Below are positions 32,157 through 41,096 of a stretch of 58,167 nt of DNA, piece by piece (the first letter of the stretch is position 1; the number at the start of each line of letters is the position of its first letter). Where the stretch lies: positions 1-58,167 of the forward strand of contig JBEVMR010000030.1 in assembly GCA_040508545.1 (NCBI GenBank). Direction: 5' to 3'. This DNA comes from VRUE01 sp040508545. GTDB lineage: Bacteria > Actinomycetota > Thermoleophilia > Solirubrobacterales > 70-9. Below the pieces are notes generated by a model that was not told the origin of the DNA, did no database searches, and saw only the letters and a list, made by a program, of their open reading frames with translations. The position numbers and the translations under genes are program-made.

Positions 32157-33776
32157 CTAGCCGAAGACGTCGGGGAAGTCCAGCGTCTCGCGCTGGATGT
32201 GCCACGAAGGCTGCACCGGATCGAGGAAGTTGGGCGGCTCCATATAGCGCAGGCGATCGTCGTAGTTGTAGTCCTTGATGTAGCCGGTGCCGCCGGTAGT
32301 GCCGACCGTGCCGCGGAATTTCTGCGAGATCGCGCCGTTCACCTCGAGGTCGCCGAGGCTGCTGCCGCAGTCGTAATGATCGACGATAAAGGAGTGCTGG
32401 AGGGCGAGGATCGCGGCATCGATCTGTAGGTTTTGGTTCGCTTCGCTGCCGCTGCTCGAACCGCAGTCGCCGGCCTCTTCCTGGTTCGGGTAAGGGCGCC
32501 AGACGCGGACGAAGTTGTTCGCGATCAGGCCGAGCATCGCCTCGCCTTCGCGTTCGATGTCATTCATGACGATGATGTCGTTATCGGCCGCGATCGTCAG
32601 CGAGCTCGAGTAATTGCCGTAGACGCGCACGGTGCCGCAGTCCGACCCGGACGGGTAGGTCGCCGTGAAAGGCGAGTAGGCGGAGGAGCACGAGGACCAT
32701 TTCTGGCTGCCGTTGTCGGGGCAGGACCCGTTCGCCACATAGAGCACGCCACTCGGCGGGTAGGCCATTTTTTGATTCGAGAGGGTCCTCGTCGTCACGT
32801 ACATCCAGCTGCCGGCGAGTTTGATCGTCGTCTGGCAGGAGAAGGTGTAGCTGGCGCCGGCGATCGTTTTCAGTTTGCCGTTGGTCGCCGGCGGGGTGAG
32901 GACCGGCGCCGTCGTCACGAAGGGGCCGAGGAATTTCGGCGCCCCCGTCCCATAGCCCGAGCATTTGGCGTCGAACCAGCCCACGGGGGGGGCGCTGACC
33001 TCGATCACATCGTTTGACGAGCGGCCGAACTGGGGCGTCCCACAGATCGCCAGGTCATCATTGGTGTGCAGCGGCCCGTTTATTTTGTCGCCGCTGACGA
33101 AGACGATGCGGACGCACGGTTTGCCGTAGTCGGTGAGATTGACGCTCTCCCTGCCCTCGCGGCGGAATTTCGCGCACTGGGTGTTGGCGTGCGCGATCGT
33201 GTCTTTGTCCCCGTAGGTCACGGGGTCCAGGGTCTCGAACTGGGTGAAGTAGATATAGTCGAGCAGGCTCGAGCGCTTGTAGGCGGCGACGAGCGAGACC
33301 TTTGCCTTTCCGGCGAAACCGGTCGCGCGGATGCGGAAGGTGCCGCTGGCGGCGCCACTCTGCTCGAGCATCGTGTCGACCGGGTCGTCCGGGTCGCATT
33401 CCTCGTAGCCGGTCGCCGGCAGCACCTCAATCGCGTATTCGCCACCGGCGCCGCCGGAGAGTTTGCGCCGTTTTTCGGTCGACCCGACCTGGTTCACGGC
33501 GCTGGGCTCGGGAACCTCGGTGCAGTTCGCCCAGTAGCTGTTGTCGTGGTTGAGGTGGAACGAGTACTCGGCGACGCCCGCCTGCGCGGCGGCGAAGGCG
33601 CGCTTGCGGTCGAGGTCGTTCCTGGTCAAATTTAGATCGCCGGTGCTCGCCGCAAGCGTGACCGCGCTGAGGGTGACGAGCACAGTCACGGCGCCCACGG
33701 CGGCGACCATCACGTAGCCGTCCTCGGCGCGGGCGGCGACGCGTAGACGGCGGCGTATCGCTGCGATCAGACGCAT
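32157..33776 (-). CDS. PilX-like pilus assembly protein with large extracellular domain
   Basis: 539 residues. The N-terminus EDGYVMVAAVGAVTVLVTLSAVTLAASTGDLNLT is a PilX-like pilin helix lacking the Glu-5 of true type III prepilins. The next region (RKRAFAAAQAGVAEYSFHLNHDNSYW) matches PilX N-terminal conservation. The remaining 450 residues are Cys-containing and extracellular, without a known adhesin domain. It overlaps the upstream minor pilin gene by 10 bp. Probably tip complex or adhesion. Confidence 0.75.
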   Translation of the reverse strand: MRLIAAIRRRLRVAARAEDGYVMVAAVGAVTVLVTLSAVTLAASTGDLNLTRNDLDRKRAFAAAQAGVAEYSFHLNHDNSYWANCTEVPEPSAVNQVGSTEKRRKLSGGAGGEYAIEVLPATGYEECDPDDPVDTMLEQSGAASGTFRIRATGFAGKAKVSLVAAYKRSSLLDYIYFTQFETLDPVTYGDKDTIAHANTQCAKFRREGRESVNLTDYGKPCVRIVFVSGDKINGPLHTNDDLAICGTPQFGRSSNDVIEVSAPPVGWFDAKCSGYGTGAPKFLGPFVTTAPVLTPPATNGKLKTIAGASYTFSCQTTIKLAGSWMYVTTRTLSNQKMAYPPSGVLYVANGSCPDNGSQKWSSCSSAYSPFTATYPSGSDCGTVRVYGNYSSSLTIAADNDIIVMNDIEREGEAMLGLIANNFVRVWRPYPNQEEAGDCGSSSGSEANQNLQIDAAILALQHSFIVDHYDCGSSLGDLEVNGAISQKFRGTVGTTGGTGYIKDYNYDDRLRYMEPPNFLDPVQPSWHIQRETLDFPDVFG

Positions 33777-34468
33777 GGCAGGTTCACCTGGGCGCTGTCC
33801 TCGGAGGCCGGTTCGATCCGCAGCGTCGCCGAGTCGGTCAGCGTGATCGAGCCGTCGGCGTCGTCCTCGGAGCCGCTGCGCGCCGTTACCTTGAAGGCGA
33901 TGTTGACCTGGACGGCGCGCGCGGCCGCTTCTTCGTCGAGCGGCGTATCGAGCAGCACGGTTTCGACTTTGCCGTCGTCGTTCGCGTCTTCGTAGGCGTA
34001 GTAGCGGAAGAGCGGCGTCGGCGCGGCCGGTTTGCCGAGGCGCGCCTGCTCGACGCCGTCAACGATCTCGAAGTAGGAGTCGGGTTTGGTGGCGAAGGTC
34101 CATTCCGGTGCTTCCCCCCCGATCGCAGGGAAATCTTCCTCGATCAGGGTGTCGCCGCTGAGCCCGATCAGGTAACGGTCGGGCATGGGGGCAACGTCAG
34201 AACCGGGCTTCGAGAGCAGCACCATCGTGCTGTCGCCGCTGCCAACCTGGACCGGCGCCAGCCCCGGTGCCATGCACGACGCGTGCAGGCGCTCGATGAT
34301 CCTCGTCATCGCCGGCCGGCCACGCTGGTTGATCGCGACCCGCTGGGCGTTGTCGGCCTGGACCCTGACTGAGACCTGAATCACGGTGAGGATCGCGCCG
34401 AACACGACCATCGCGACCATCGTGCCGACGAGCAGCTCGATCAGCGTGTAGCCGCGCTCGTCGCTCAC
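33767..34468 (-). CDS. PilW-like minor prepilin
   Basis: 233 residues with the prepilin cleavage site RG/YTLIELLVGTMVAMVVFGAILTVIQVSV (Glu at +5). The remainder is a small beta-rich pilin head. The GTG at 34468 is favoured because it overlaps the stop of the upstream gene as GTGA. Likely processed by the PilD downstream and placed in the pilus tip. Confidence 0.83.
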   Translation of the reverse strand: MSDERGYTLIELLVGTMVAMVVFGAILTVIQVSVRVQADNAQRVAINQRGRPAMTRIIERLHASCMAPGLAPVQVGSGDSTMVLLSKPGSDVAPMPDRYLIGLSGDTLIEEDFPAIGGEAPEWTFATKPDSYFEIVDGVEQARLGKPAAPTPLFRYYAYEDANDDGKVETVLLDTPLDEEAAARAVQVNIAFKVTARSGSEDDADGSITLTDSATLRIEPASEDSAQVNLPCV

Positions 34469-35856
34469 CAGCAATCACTCCCCGTCGACGCGTCCCGCAG
34501 GTAGACGTTCAGCGCGGCGCCCGCCTCGATTTTGCCCGCCGTCGTGGGGACGTTCAGGTTCGTAAGGGTCGTTTTCCGTTTGCTGCTGGTGGAGGTTCCC
34601 GAGGCGCAGAACGCATAGCCGCCGATCGCCGATGAGCCGGAGCCTTTTTTGCGGCTGTAGTGGAGAGGGACGAAGAGTTCGCCAGTCGCGGGAACCGTGA
34701 GTTTGCGCGTCCCCAGGCCAGCCGACGGGCAGGCGGTGTCTTTGAGCGTCACCTTCGCGTCGGTCGCGACCGAGCCCGGGCTACCGCTCGTTCCTTTGTA
34801 GACCTTCAGCCGCAGGACGGGCAGTTCGACCGTGACTTTCACCGGTTCCGCTTCGCCCGGTGGGACTTCGACGTCGGCGAGCGCTTCCGAGGGCGCTTCC
34901 CCGGTCGGATCGGGGTTGTTGAGTTCGCAGGCCCCCGCGTAGACGGAGTAGGGGGAGACGAAGGGGAACAGTTTGGTGGCTGGAATCACCGTCTGCAGCG
35001 GTTCGGCCGCCGGTGCGACCGCTTTGAACGCCCGCGCTTCGGTCATCCCGGAGTTGAAGACGGCGATGGCCTGGGCGCCAGCCGGCGTCGGTTCCGCGGT
35101 TTCGCTCGCAAGGCGGGCGACAAAGCTCGCTTCGATCTTCCCCGGTTCGTCGTACTGAAAGACGACGGTGTTGGTCCCCTCGGCGACGACGCTCGTCACC
35201 TGTTCTTTGGGAGCCAGACCGTTGCGATCGACCCAACCGGGCGCCGTAACGCTCACTTTGTATTCGCCCTCGAGCAGGTTGCCGAAGACGGCACAGCCGT
35301 TTTCGCCGGTCTCACGACTGAACGGCGTCGGCCCGTCGCCGCTGATCGGCACCCCCGTCACCGCTTCGTCTCTGGCGTTGACGACCTCGACGATCAGTCC
35401 GCCGCTTTCCGCTGCCGCGGTGCTGTTGGGCGGCGTGACGACGCTCTCGGCGGAGGCCACCTGCCGGTCGCCTTTCTGCCCCCATCGCACGGTCGAGCGG
35501 ATGCGGATGTAGTCGGCCGAGGCGCCGTCCTCGTCGCAGGTGTCGGTCCCGGTCGCCTGGCTGATGAAGGTGGCGTCGGATTCGACCGTGTAGTCGAGGC
35601 CACCGACGGTCAGCTCGCGGGTTTCCTCGAAGAAGGGCGAAAGATCGGAGATCCGCATCGTCCGCATCCGCGCCAGATCGGCCTGAACCAAGCGGTGCGC
35701 CCGCGCCCCGTGCCGCTCGTTCGCGGTCGTCCGGGTCGCAGCGTCGAAGGCACTGAAGACGCCGATCGCGGTGATCGTGATCACGATCGCGCTGACCATC
35801 ACCTCGACCAGGATGCTGCCGGACTCCTCTTCTATTCGCTCGACGACGCGGCGCAC
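34465..35856 (-). CDS. PilV-like minor prepilin fused to a Cna/carboxypeptidase-regulatory-like domain
   Basis: 463 residues. The N-terminal pilin helix follows SG/SILVEVMVSAIVITITAIGVFSAF (Glu at +5). After a pilin-like head (to about residue 150), residues 155-240 form a prealbumin/Cna-B-like beta sandwich (GLIVEVVNARDEAVTGVPISGDGPTPFSRETGENGCAVFGNLLEGEYKVSVTAPGW). The C-terminal 200 residues are beta-rich with paired Cys. This large ectodomain suggests adhesion or tip capping. GTG start, no clear Shine-Dalgarno; it follows the pilA terminator, so expression may come from readthrough or its own promoter. Confidence 0.75.
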   Translation of the reverse strand: MRRVVERIEEESGSILVEVMVSAIVITITAIGVFSAFDAATRTTANERHGARAHRLVQADLARMRTMRISDLSPFFEETRELTVGGLDYTVESDATFISQATGTDTCDEDGASADYIRIRSTVRWGQKGDRQVASAESVVTPPNSTAAAESGGLIVEVVNARDEAVTGVPISGDGPTPFSRETGENGCAVFGNLLEGEYKVSVTAPGWVDRNGLAPKEQVTSVVAEGTNTVVFQYDEPGKIEASFVARLASETAEPTPAGAQAIAVFNSGMTEARAFKAVAPAAEPLQTVIPATKLFPFVSPYSVYAGACELNNPDPTGEAPSEALADVEVPPGEAEPVKVTVELPVLRLKVYKGTSGSPGSVATDAKVTLKDTACPSAGLGTRKLTVPATGELFVPLHYSRKKGSGSSAIGGYAFCASGTSTSSKRKTTLTNLNVPTTAGKIEAGAALNVYLRDASTGSDCW

Positions 35857-35927
35857 TCGTTGCGTATCGGCAGACGAGGGCGGCTTCTAAAGCCACGCGC
35901 GGGGATTGGAGTGGACGTTTGACCCAT

Positions 35928-35961
35928 AAGAAAGGGCGAGCCCGAAGGCCCGCCCTTTCTT
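35928..35961. terminator. Bidirectional intrinsic terminator after pilA
   Basis: A 14-bp imperfect stem, AAGAAAGGGCG paired with CGCCCTTTCTT and extended by GC/GC, loop CCGAA. It has A/T-rich ends on both sides, so it can stop transcription from either direction. It would keep the pilin message abundant relative to the minor-pilin genes downstream. Confidence 0.8.
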
Positions 35962-36007
35962 GAGTCACTAGCCATTGAGTTGGCTAGCTCTGATTCAGAC
36001 GGAGCGG

Positions 36008-36466
36008 CTATTCGCTCCAGTCGGCCGTATTCGTACACCCGCCACCTTTGGGGGTACACGGGAAGGTCACGACTCCACCAGCTCGCGTGATGCTGAATGC
36101 GTGGCTTTTACTCGAGGTGGACGTGACGGTGTAGCCGGTCGCGGTGGGATTGGTGACAGAGATCGCGTTGTCGCCGGTTTTGACCAGCGTCGGCTCGATC
36201 GCGATCAGAGCATCCGCGTCCGCGCCGGCGTAACTGCCACCGTGCTCGGTCGCGTAGGTCTCGATCGCGGTCTGCGCGGTACGAGCCGCGGCCTTCGCCT
36301 GAGCGTCGTTGGCCTTGTCCCGCTGGTTGAAGAATGCGGGGATGGCGATCGCGGCGAGGATGCCGAGGATCAACATGACGACGAGAAGCTCGATCAGCGT
36401 GAAGCCAGCCTCTCGATCACCACTAAGCCGGGCGCTCATCTTGGCCCGGAGATTCTGGAGAAACAT
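36008..36466 (-). CDS. pilA: Major type IV pilin
   Basis: 152 residues. Class IVa prepilin with a 21-residue positively charged leader and cleavage at EAG/FTLIELLVVMLILGILAAIAIPAFFNQ. The head contains a C-terminal Cys pair (FPCTPKGGGC) forming the usual D-loop. It is preceded by an AGGAGG Shine-Dalgarno and a c-di-GMP-I riboswitch and followed by a strong terminator, as expected for a highly expressed, separately regulated gene. The secreted pilus would be assembled by the PilB/PilC/PilM-O machinery of the same locus. Confidence 0.95.
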   Translation of the reverse strand: MFLQNLRAKMSARLSGDREAGFTLIELLVVMLILGILAAIAIPAFFNQRDKANDAQAKAAARTAQTAIETYATEHGGSYAGADADALIAIEPTLVKTGDNAISVTNPTATGYTVTSTSSKSHAFSITRAGGVVTFPCTPKGGGCTNTADWSE

Positions 36467-36472
36467 TAGTGA

Positions 36473-36478
36473 CCTCCT
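36473..36478 (-). promoter_or_regulatory. pilA ribosome binding site
   Basis: AGGAGG, six nt before the ATG. A complementary CUCCU lies in the riboswitch P3-like loop (plus-strand 36567-36571) and could sequester it in an alternative fold. Confidence 0.7.
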
Positions 36479-36536
36479 ATGGTCCTAATCGTTTGCGCCA
36501 GAGCCCCGTCGCTTGAAGCCACGTGGTGTCTGTCGA

Positions 36537-36624
36537 CCCCGGTGGTAGCCCGGCCGGCTCCCGCAAAGGAGCCCCGCAAGCTTTGCGCCCCCGCCTCACA
36601 GCGAGTTTGCCTTTTGCACCGAAG
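36537..36624 (-). ncRNA. Cyclic di-GMP-I (GEMM) riboswitch upstream of pilA
   Basis: On the minus strand the leader contains the conserved landmarks in order: P1 strand CUUCGGU, AAAAGGCAAAC, a hairpin CUCGCU-GUGA-GGCGGG with a GNRA tetraloop, GGCGCAAAGC, a second stem GGCUCC/GGAGCC, the tetraloop receptor GCCGGGCUACC and the closing P1 strand ACCGGGG. The spacing matches the class I c-di-GMP aptamer. The base aligned with Vc2 G20 is G, favouring c-di-GMP over cyclic AMP-GMP. About 70 nt separate it from the pilA start; no intrinsic terminator lies between, so translational control is likely. Confidence 0.88.
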
Positions 36625-36641
36625 CGCTGGCAGATTCATCA

Positions 36642-36678
36642 CAGACCCCTAATCGACCACCACCCAGATCCCTAAATC
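36642..36678 (-). promoter_or_regulatory. Two direct repeats upstream of the riboswitch
   Basis: Minus-strand GATTTAGGGATCTG (36665-36678) and GATTAGGGGTCTG (36642-36654), starting 24 bp apart. They lie just 5' of the aptamer where the pilA promoter is expected, so they may be activator sites or overlap promoter elements. The rest of the 36467-36761 gap holds only this and the riboswitch. Confidence 0.35.
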
Positions 36679-36761
36679 CCCGAAATTTGGGCTTCATCCG
36701 GCAAAAAGTCAGGCGCACCGCCGCGGGCGGACCGACGACCTACGGGATAAGCCGTAGACCC

Positions 36762-39710
36762 TCAGTCGCCGGGCCCGACGACGTCGTTCGGCGCGACGGC
36801 CGGCAACCTCCACTTGGTGCTCTGCAAGCGACGAGGATGGCAGCTGGCCGGAGGCTCGATGGTCACCCCGTGGTCGACCACGAAGACGTCGACCCGGCGG
36901 TTGCGTCGGTTGAGGCCAGGGCGCGGGTCGGTCGGGCATCCCTCTCCGTATGCGAGCGTCCTCACCTGAATCCTGGCACCGCCCTCGACGCTGACCTGGG
37001 GGTCGTGGAGGAGGAACTCGCGCACTGCCTCGGCCCGGCGCAGAGAGAGGTGGACGTTGTGCCGAGGCGTACCCGGGTCGTCGGCATGGCCTGCAATCTC
37101 GATCGCCGCCGGCAGCCGATCCTGCACCGCTTCTTCCAGCGTCCCGCGAACCTCCTCCAGTACGGGCTCGTTGCCGAGCTTGTACTCGTCGACCGCGAAC
37201 AGGGAGGCAGGCAGGCGCAGTAGCTGGATCTCGGCGACGCTGGCGCGACCGCTGCTGTCGGTGACCGTCATGCGCACGGTGTAGGGCTGTGGGCGGGGCG
37301 GCAGGTCGACCGCCATCTCGGACCGGTTGCCAGTCCGCAGGCCGGCGATGTTCCAGCGCTGTGAGATCCGTTCCCCGTCAGCGTCGCTGGAGCGGCTGCC
37401 GTCGAAGCTGACCCGGCTGGACCGCGCTTCCATCCGGACCGAGATCCTGGCTTCGGGGGCGTGGGCGACGCGCAGCAGCGGCTGGCCGGCGAGCTGGGTG
37501 CACTCGACGGTCACCGCGCCGCTCGACGCGTTCTCCGGCACCACGAAGCTGATTCGGCGTTCGTGCCAGGCCTGCGCTTTGGCCCGAGGGTAGAAGCGAG
37601 TCTCGATCGGAGCCCCGGCCGCGCCGGCGCCGTCCACCGGGCCGGCGAGGAACACAGCCTGCCCAGGGTTGGCGAGGGTGGGCGCGGTGCCGTCGCCCCG
37701 CTCGATCCGCAGGTAGATGCCCGGCGCGTCCCCCTCCTCGCCTTCCTTCTCGCCCATTGTCTGCGCACCGACCGAGAGCGCCTTGGGGTCGACCAGCTTG
37801 AGGAAGAGCTCCTCTTCGCTATCGGGATCGAGCTCGCCGACCTGGATGAACCGCCCGCCGGACCTTTCGTACGGCCCGCCCTTTTCGAGCAGCAGCAATT
37901 GCCCCTGCTGGGTTTCGAGGTACTCGGCGGTGTCGGCGCGGTGGGCGTACTCCTTGAGGATGGTGGCTCGCACGCCACCGACCCGAACCGTGCGTCCTTC
38001 ACGGGTGCGGCCGAAGCCACGCACGCCGTCGTGCTCGTTGGGGGCGTTCATCGTCAGGGTGACCCTGTCTCCCGGGGAGGCGTTTTCCGGGGCAAGGCCG
38101 AGACCGGAGCCGTAGAAAGGCCGCACGGCCGGGCCGGTGTCTTCCAACCGCTTGGCCGCCGGCTGGAGCGATACCTGCTCTTCGCTGTCGGCAGCCTCCA
38201 GCTCTCCCGCCGTGAAGCTGGATTCGGCCCCGGTCGGGGTCTCGGCGGCGGGCGTCAGCGCGTAGGCCATTTCGAGGGCGGTGCCGGCGGCGTCGTCGAT
38301 GTCCTGCAACGGGCCAACCGACATCGCCACCACTTCGGATTTCGGCACCCACTCGAGCCGTCCACTATGAGCCGTCAGGTCCTCGGTGCAGCCTTCGGTC
38401 GCAACCGAGGCGAAGTAGACGCGTTCGTCGGCTTCGGTGACGTAGAGGCCCTGGATCGCTTCGTCGGGGCCATCGCTGGTGCGGATCAGCGCCATCGGCT
38501 GCACCTGCGGGTCTTCGACGTTGCGTGCCATCGCGGTCAGGGTGCCGAAGAGCGGCACCGAGAGGAAGATCGCCACGCCGTACCAGATCACCCGCTCTGC
38601 GGAGAGGGTTGCGATGCGCCAGAGCGCCGCGAAGAGCAGCGCCGCGGCGATGATCGAGATCGCGATCCAGCCCGCTTCCAGCCGCCACGAGGTCAGCCCG
38701 ATCGCCGCCAGCAGCAAGATGAGCATCACGATCGCGCCAGATCCCTTCACCACCAGCCGTTCTGGCCTTTCGTTCAGCAGCCGCCACCGATCCTCGCCTC
38801 CCCGCCGTTCGCGCAGCTCGTGGTAGGCGGTGTCGATCGGATTGCCCGCCGCGCGCGCAGTCGCTCGCTCCTCGTCCTGCTCCCTTGCCCTGGAGCGTTC
38901 GATCCTGATCGCGTCCCGCATCAGCCAGGCTTCGTCCCACGAAAGACGGACAGCGAAGCCCAGGAAGGCGACGATGCTCACGGTCATCCCGACCAGCAGC
39001 AAGAGCGCCTCGGCGTCGCAGAGAACCATCACCGCGGCGACGATGATGCCGGCCAGGGCAACCAGGATCGGGCCCAGCAAGAGCAGGGCGCGCTTGGCCA
39101 CCTCTTTACCCGACGGCACAGGCGCCGGTCCCGGCAACGGCCAGGAGACGGCTCCCGGCAGCAGGAACATCTCGTGCCTTCGCGGGCCCGGTCGCTCTAC
39201 GCCCTCCCGCGTCGGCAGGTCGTCTTCGAGGCTGACGAAGCGCTTGGAGAACGTCGCCCAGAGCGCCGCCAGAACCGGGAGGGCAATCAGCTCCGCCGCC
39301 GCGATCGTTTCCACCACCGAGGGACCCTCGAAGATGACCACGGCCGTGACCGCCTCGATGAGGAAGACGACAAGCAGGCCGCGCGCCATGCCGGGAGTGG
39401 CCCGCGCCCGCCGGTCGATCAGGAAGGCGCCGAGTAAGGCGAGCACGCCGAAGAAGCCGAAGAGCAACAGCAGCGCCGAGCCGATCGCCACGAGTTCATC
39501 CCGGGGCACCGCGTTAACGGCCTGGTCGGGCGGGACTTTGGCGGCCGAGAACCGCGTCCAGACGATCACCCCACCGGCGAATGCGACGAAGCCGATCAGG
39601 CTGCCGGCGGTGAGCAGGACGGGCATCAGCTGTTTGCCCGCAGCGCTCAGCAGATCGGCCCAAGGCGACCCTTTTGCCCCTTCCTCTTTGGCTCCCTCGC
39701 TCTCCGCCAC
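36762..39710 (-). CDS. Large membrane protein with PKD-like and OmpA domains
   Basis: 982 residues. Several hydrophobic helices occupy the first 430 residues (for example QLMPVLLTAGSLIGFVAFAGGVIVW, LLLLFGFFGVLALLGAFLI, ILVALAGIIVAAVMVL). The middle is a soluble region with AGEL/EESSF-like acidic stretches and a PKD-like beta sandwich (SRVSFDGSRSSDADGERISQRWNI). The C-terminus is an OmpA peptidoglycan-binding domain (LPAAIEIAGHADDPGTPRHNVHLSLRRAEAVREFLL, LNRRNRRVDVFV). A GTG start with GGGAGG eight nt upstream. It splits the pil genes and may anchor the pilus machine to peptidoglycan. Confidence 0.8.
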   Translation of the reverse strand: MAESEGAKEEGAKGSPWADLLSAAGKQLMPVLLTAGSLIGFVAFAGGVIVWTRFSAAKVPPDQAVNAVPRDELVAIGSALLLLFGFFGVLALLGAFLIDRRARATPGMARGLLVVFLIEAVTAVVIFEGPSVVETIAAAELIALPVLAALWATFSKRFVSLEDDLPTREGVERPGPRRHEMFLLPGAVSWPLPGPAPVPSGKEVAKRALLLLGPILVALAGIIVAAVMVLCDAEALLLLVGMTVSIVAFLGFAVRLSWDEAWLMRDAIRIERSRAREQDEERATARAAGNPIDTAYHELRERRGGEDRWRLLNERPERLVVKGSGAIVMLILLLAAIGLTSWRLEAGWIAISIIAAALLFAALWRIATLSAERVIWYGVAIFLSVPLFGTLTAMARNVEDPQVQPMALIRTSDGPDEAIQGLYVTEADERVYFASVATEGCTEDLTAHSGRLEWVPKSEVVAMSVGPLQDIDDAAGTALEMAYALTPAAETPTGAESSFTAGELEAADSEEQVSLQPAAKRLEDTGPAVRPFYGSGLGLAPENASPGDRVTLTMNAPNEHDGVRGFGRTREGRTVRVGGVRATILKEYAHRADTAEYLETQQGQLLLLEKGGPYERSGGRFIQVGELDPDSEEELFLKLVDPKALSVGAQTMGEKEGEEGDAPGIYLRIERGDGTAPTLANPGQAVFLAGPVDGAGAAGAPIETRFYPRAKAQAWHERRISFVVPENASSGAVTVECTQLAGQPLLRVAHAPEARISVRMEARSSRVSFDGSRSSDADGERISQRWNIAGLRTGNRSEMAVDLPPRPQPYTVRMTVTDSSGRASVAEIQLLRLPASLFAVDEYKLGNEPVLEEVRGTLEEAVQDRLPAAIEIAGHADDPGTPRHNVHLSLRRAEAVREFLLHDPQVSVEGGARIQVRTLAYGEGCPTDPRPGLNRRNRRVDVFVVDHGVTIEPPASCHPRRLQSTKWRLPAVAPNDVVGPGD

Positions 39711-39743
39711 ACCGGGCCTCCCAACCCTGCTTGCAGTAAAGCT

Positions 39744-39773
39744 AACCTAGTTACTCAAGGTTTCCTAGGTCAA
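39744..39773 (-). promoter_or_regulatory. Promoter of the OmpA/PKD membrane protein
   Basis: Minus strand -35 TTGACC (39768-39773), 18-bp spacer and -10 TAGGTT (39744-39749); the expected start is near 39737, 27 nt before the GTG. Confidence 0.55.
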
Positions 39774-39782
39774 TATATGAAC

Positions 39783-39805
39783 ACGCTGGTTTGCGTTTCC
39801 AGCGT
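39783..39805. terminator. Hairpin between pilC and the OmpA/PKD gene
   Basis: ACGCTGG and CCAGCGT with a 9-base loop, 44 bp after the pilC stop. No long T-run, so only a candidate. Confidence 0.4.
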
Positions 39806-39848
39806 TAAGGCAGGCACTCTGGCCAGCATGCCGCCTACGGCCCAGGGC

Positions 39849-41093
39849 CTAGCCGATCTTGTCGTAGAGACTGAAGATCGGCAGGTACATCGAGATCACG
39901 ATGAAGCCGACCATGCCGCCGACGAAGACGATCATCAACGGCTCGATCAGCGACGTAAGCGCTTTGATCTTTGCGTCGACCTCGGTCTCGTAGAAGTCGG
40001 CGACTTTGGCCAGCATGTTTTCCAGCTGGCCGGTTTCCTCGCCGACCGCGACCATGTGGCCGACCATCGGCGGGAAGATCGGGTTGCGCTGGATCGGCGC
40101 CGCCAGCGAGCCACCCCGCTTGGCCGCCGCGTAGAGGTCTTCCATCGACTGCTCGAGGACGATGTTGCCGGCGGTTTCGCCGGTCAGCTTGATCGACTGC
40201 AGCATCGGCACGCCAGCCGAGACCGAGCCGGAGAAGGTTCGCGACCAGCGGGCCAGGGCGATTTTCTGGATCACGTCGCCGATCTGGAACGGGATCCGCA
40301 GTTTGAACCGGTCCCAGATCTCCTTGCCGCGGTCGGTCTTCTTGAACTGGATGAAGCCGACGGCAAGCCCGACAACCACCGGGATGATGATGAACCAGTA
40401 GCCGGTGATCGCGTCTGAAGCGGTCACGCACATCTGGGTCGGGATCGGCAGCGACGCGCCTTCCTCCGGGTTTTCTTCCGCCAGTTCTTCGAAGATGCCC
40501 GCGAACACCGGGATGACGAAGGCGACGATGGCAACCAGCGCGACCACCGCGAAGCCGAAGACCAACAGCGGGTACATCATCGCCGATTTCACCTGACGCC
40601 TCAGCGCGTCGGCTTTCTCCACCTGGTAGGCGACCCGGTCGAGCGATTCCTCCAGGCGTCCCGATTCCTCGCCGGAGCGGACCATCGCCCGGTAGAGGCG
40701 GTCGAAGACATCTGGGTGGCGCTCCATCGCCTGCTCCAGGGTGCTGCCCGCCTCGACGTCGGCCCGCACTCCCGCTACGGCTACCTTGATCTTGTCGTCC
40801 TGCGTCTGTTCCTCGAGCGTGTGCAGGGTACGCAGCATCGGCATCCCCGAGGCGACCAGGGTCGCGAACTGTCGCGAGAAGACAGCGAGCTCGCGCACGT
40901 CGACCGACTGGAAGCGTTTGAACAGATCCTCGATCGCGAACGGCGCTTTCTTCTCGCTGACGTCGAGGACGATCAGGCCGCGCTGGCGCAGCTGGTCCAT
41001 GACCTGCGCCTTGGAATCGGCCTCGAGCTCGCCGGAGCTGGCGGCCCCGGCGACGTCCATCGCACGGAAGGCGAAGGTGCTGGCGCCCGCCAT
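39849..41093 (-). CDS. pilC: Type IV pilus platform protein PilC/GspF
   Basis: 414-residue inner-membrane platform protein. Two T2SSF domains (residues 70-190 and 275-395) each have FSRQFATLVASGMPMLRTLH / WSRTFSGSVSAGVPMLQSIK and a pair of membrane helices ending LIEPLMIVFVGGMVGFIVISMYLPIF. It couples PilB/PilT motors to pilin insertion. It starts 3 bp after pilT and is full length. Confidence 0.95.
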   Translation of the reverse strand: MAGASTFAFRAMDVAGAASSGELEADSKAQVMDQLRQRGLIVLDVSEKKAPFAIEDLFKRFQSVDVRELAVFSRQFATLVASGMPMLRTLHTLEEQTQDDKIKVAVAGVRADVEAGSTLEQAMERHPDVFDRLYRAMVRSGEESGRLEESLDRVAYQVEKADALRRQVKSAMMYPLLVFGFAVVALVAIVAFVIPVFAGIFEELAEENPEEGASLPIPTQMCVTASDAITGYWFIIIPVVVGLAVGFIQFKKTDRGKEIWDRFKLRIPFQIGDVIQKIALARWSRTFSGSVSAGVPMLQSIKLTGETAGNIVLEQSMEDLYAAAKRGGSLAAPIQRNPIFPPMVGHMVAVGEETGQLENMLAKVADFYETEVDAKIKALTSLIEPLMIVFVGGMVGFIVISMYLPIFSLYDKIG

Positions 41094-41096
41094 CGA

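Noticed and set aside
37461..39437. 658-residue open frame on the plus strand opposite the OmpA/PKD gene
   Set aside because: The composition is Arg/Gly/His-rich, without start signals or recognisable motifs. It is a GC-skew shadow of the real minus-strand gene.
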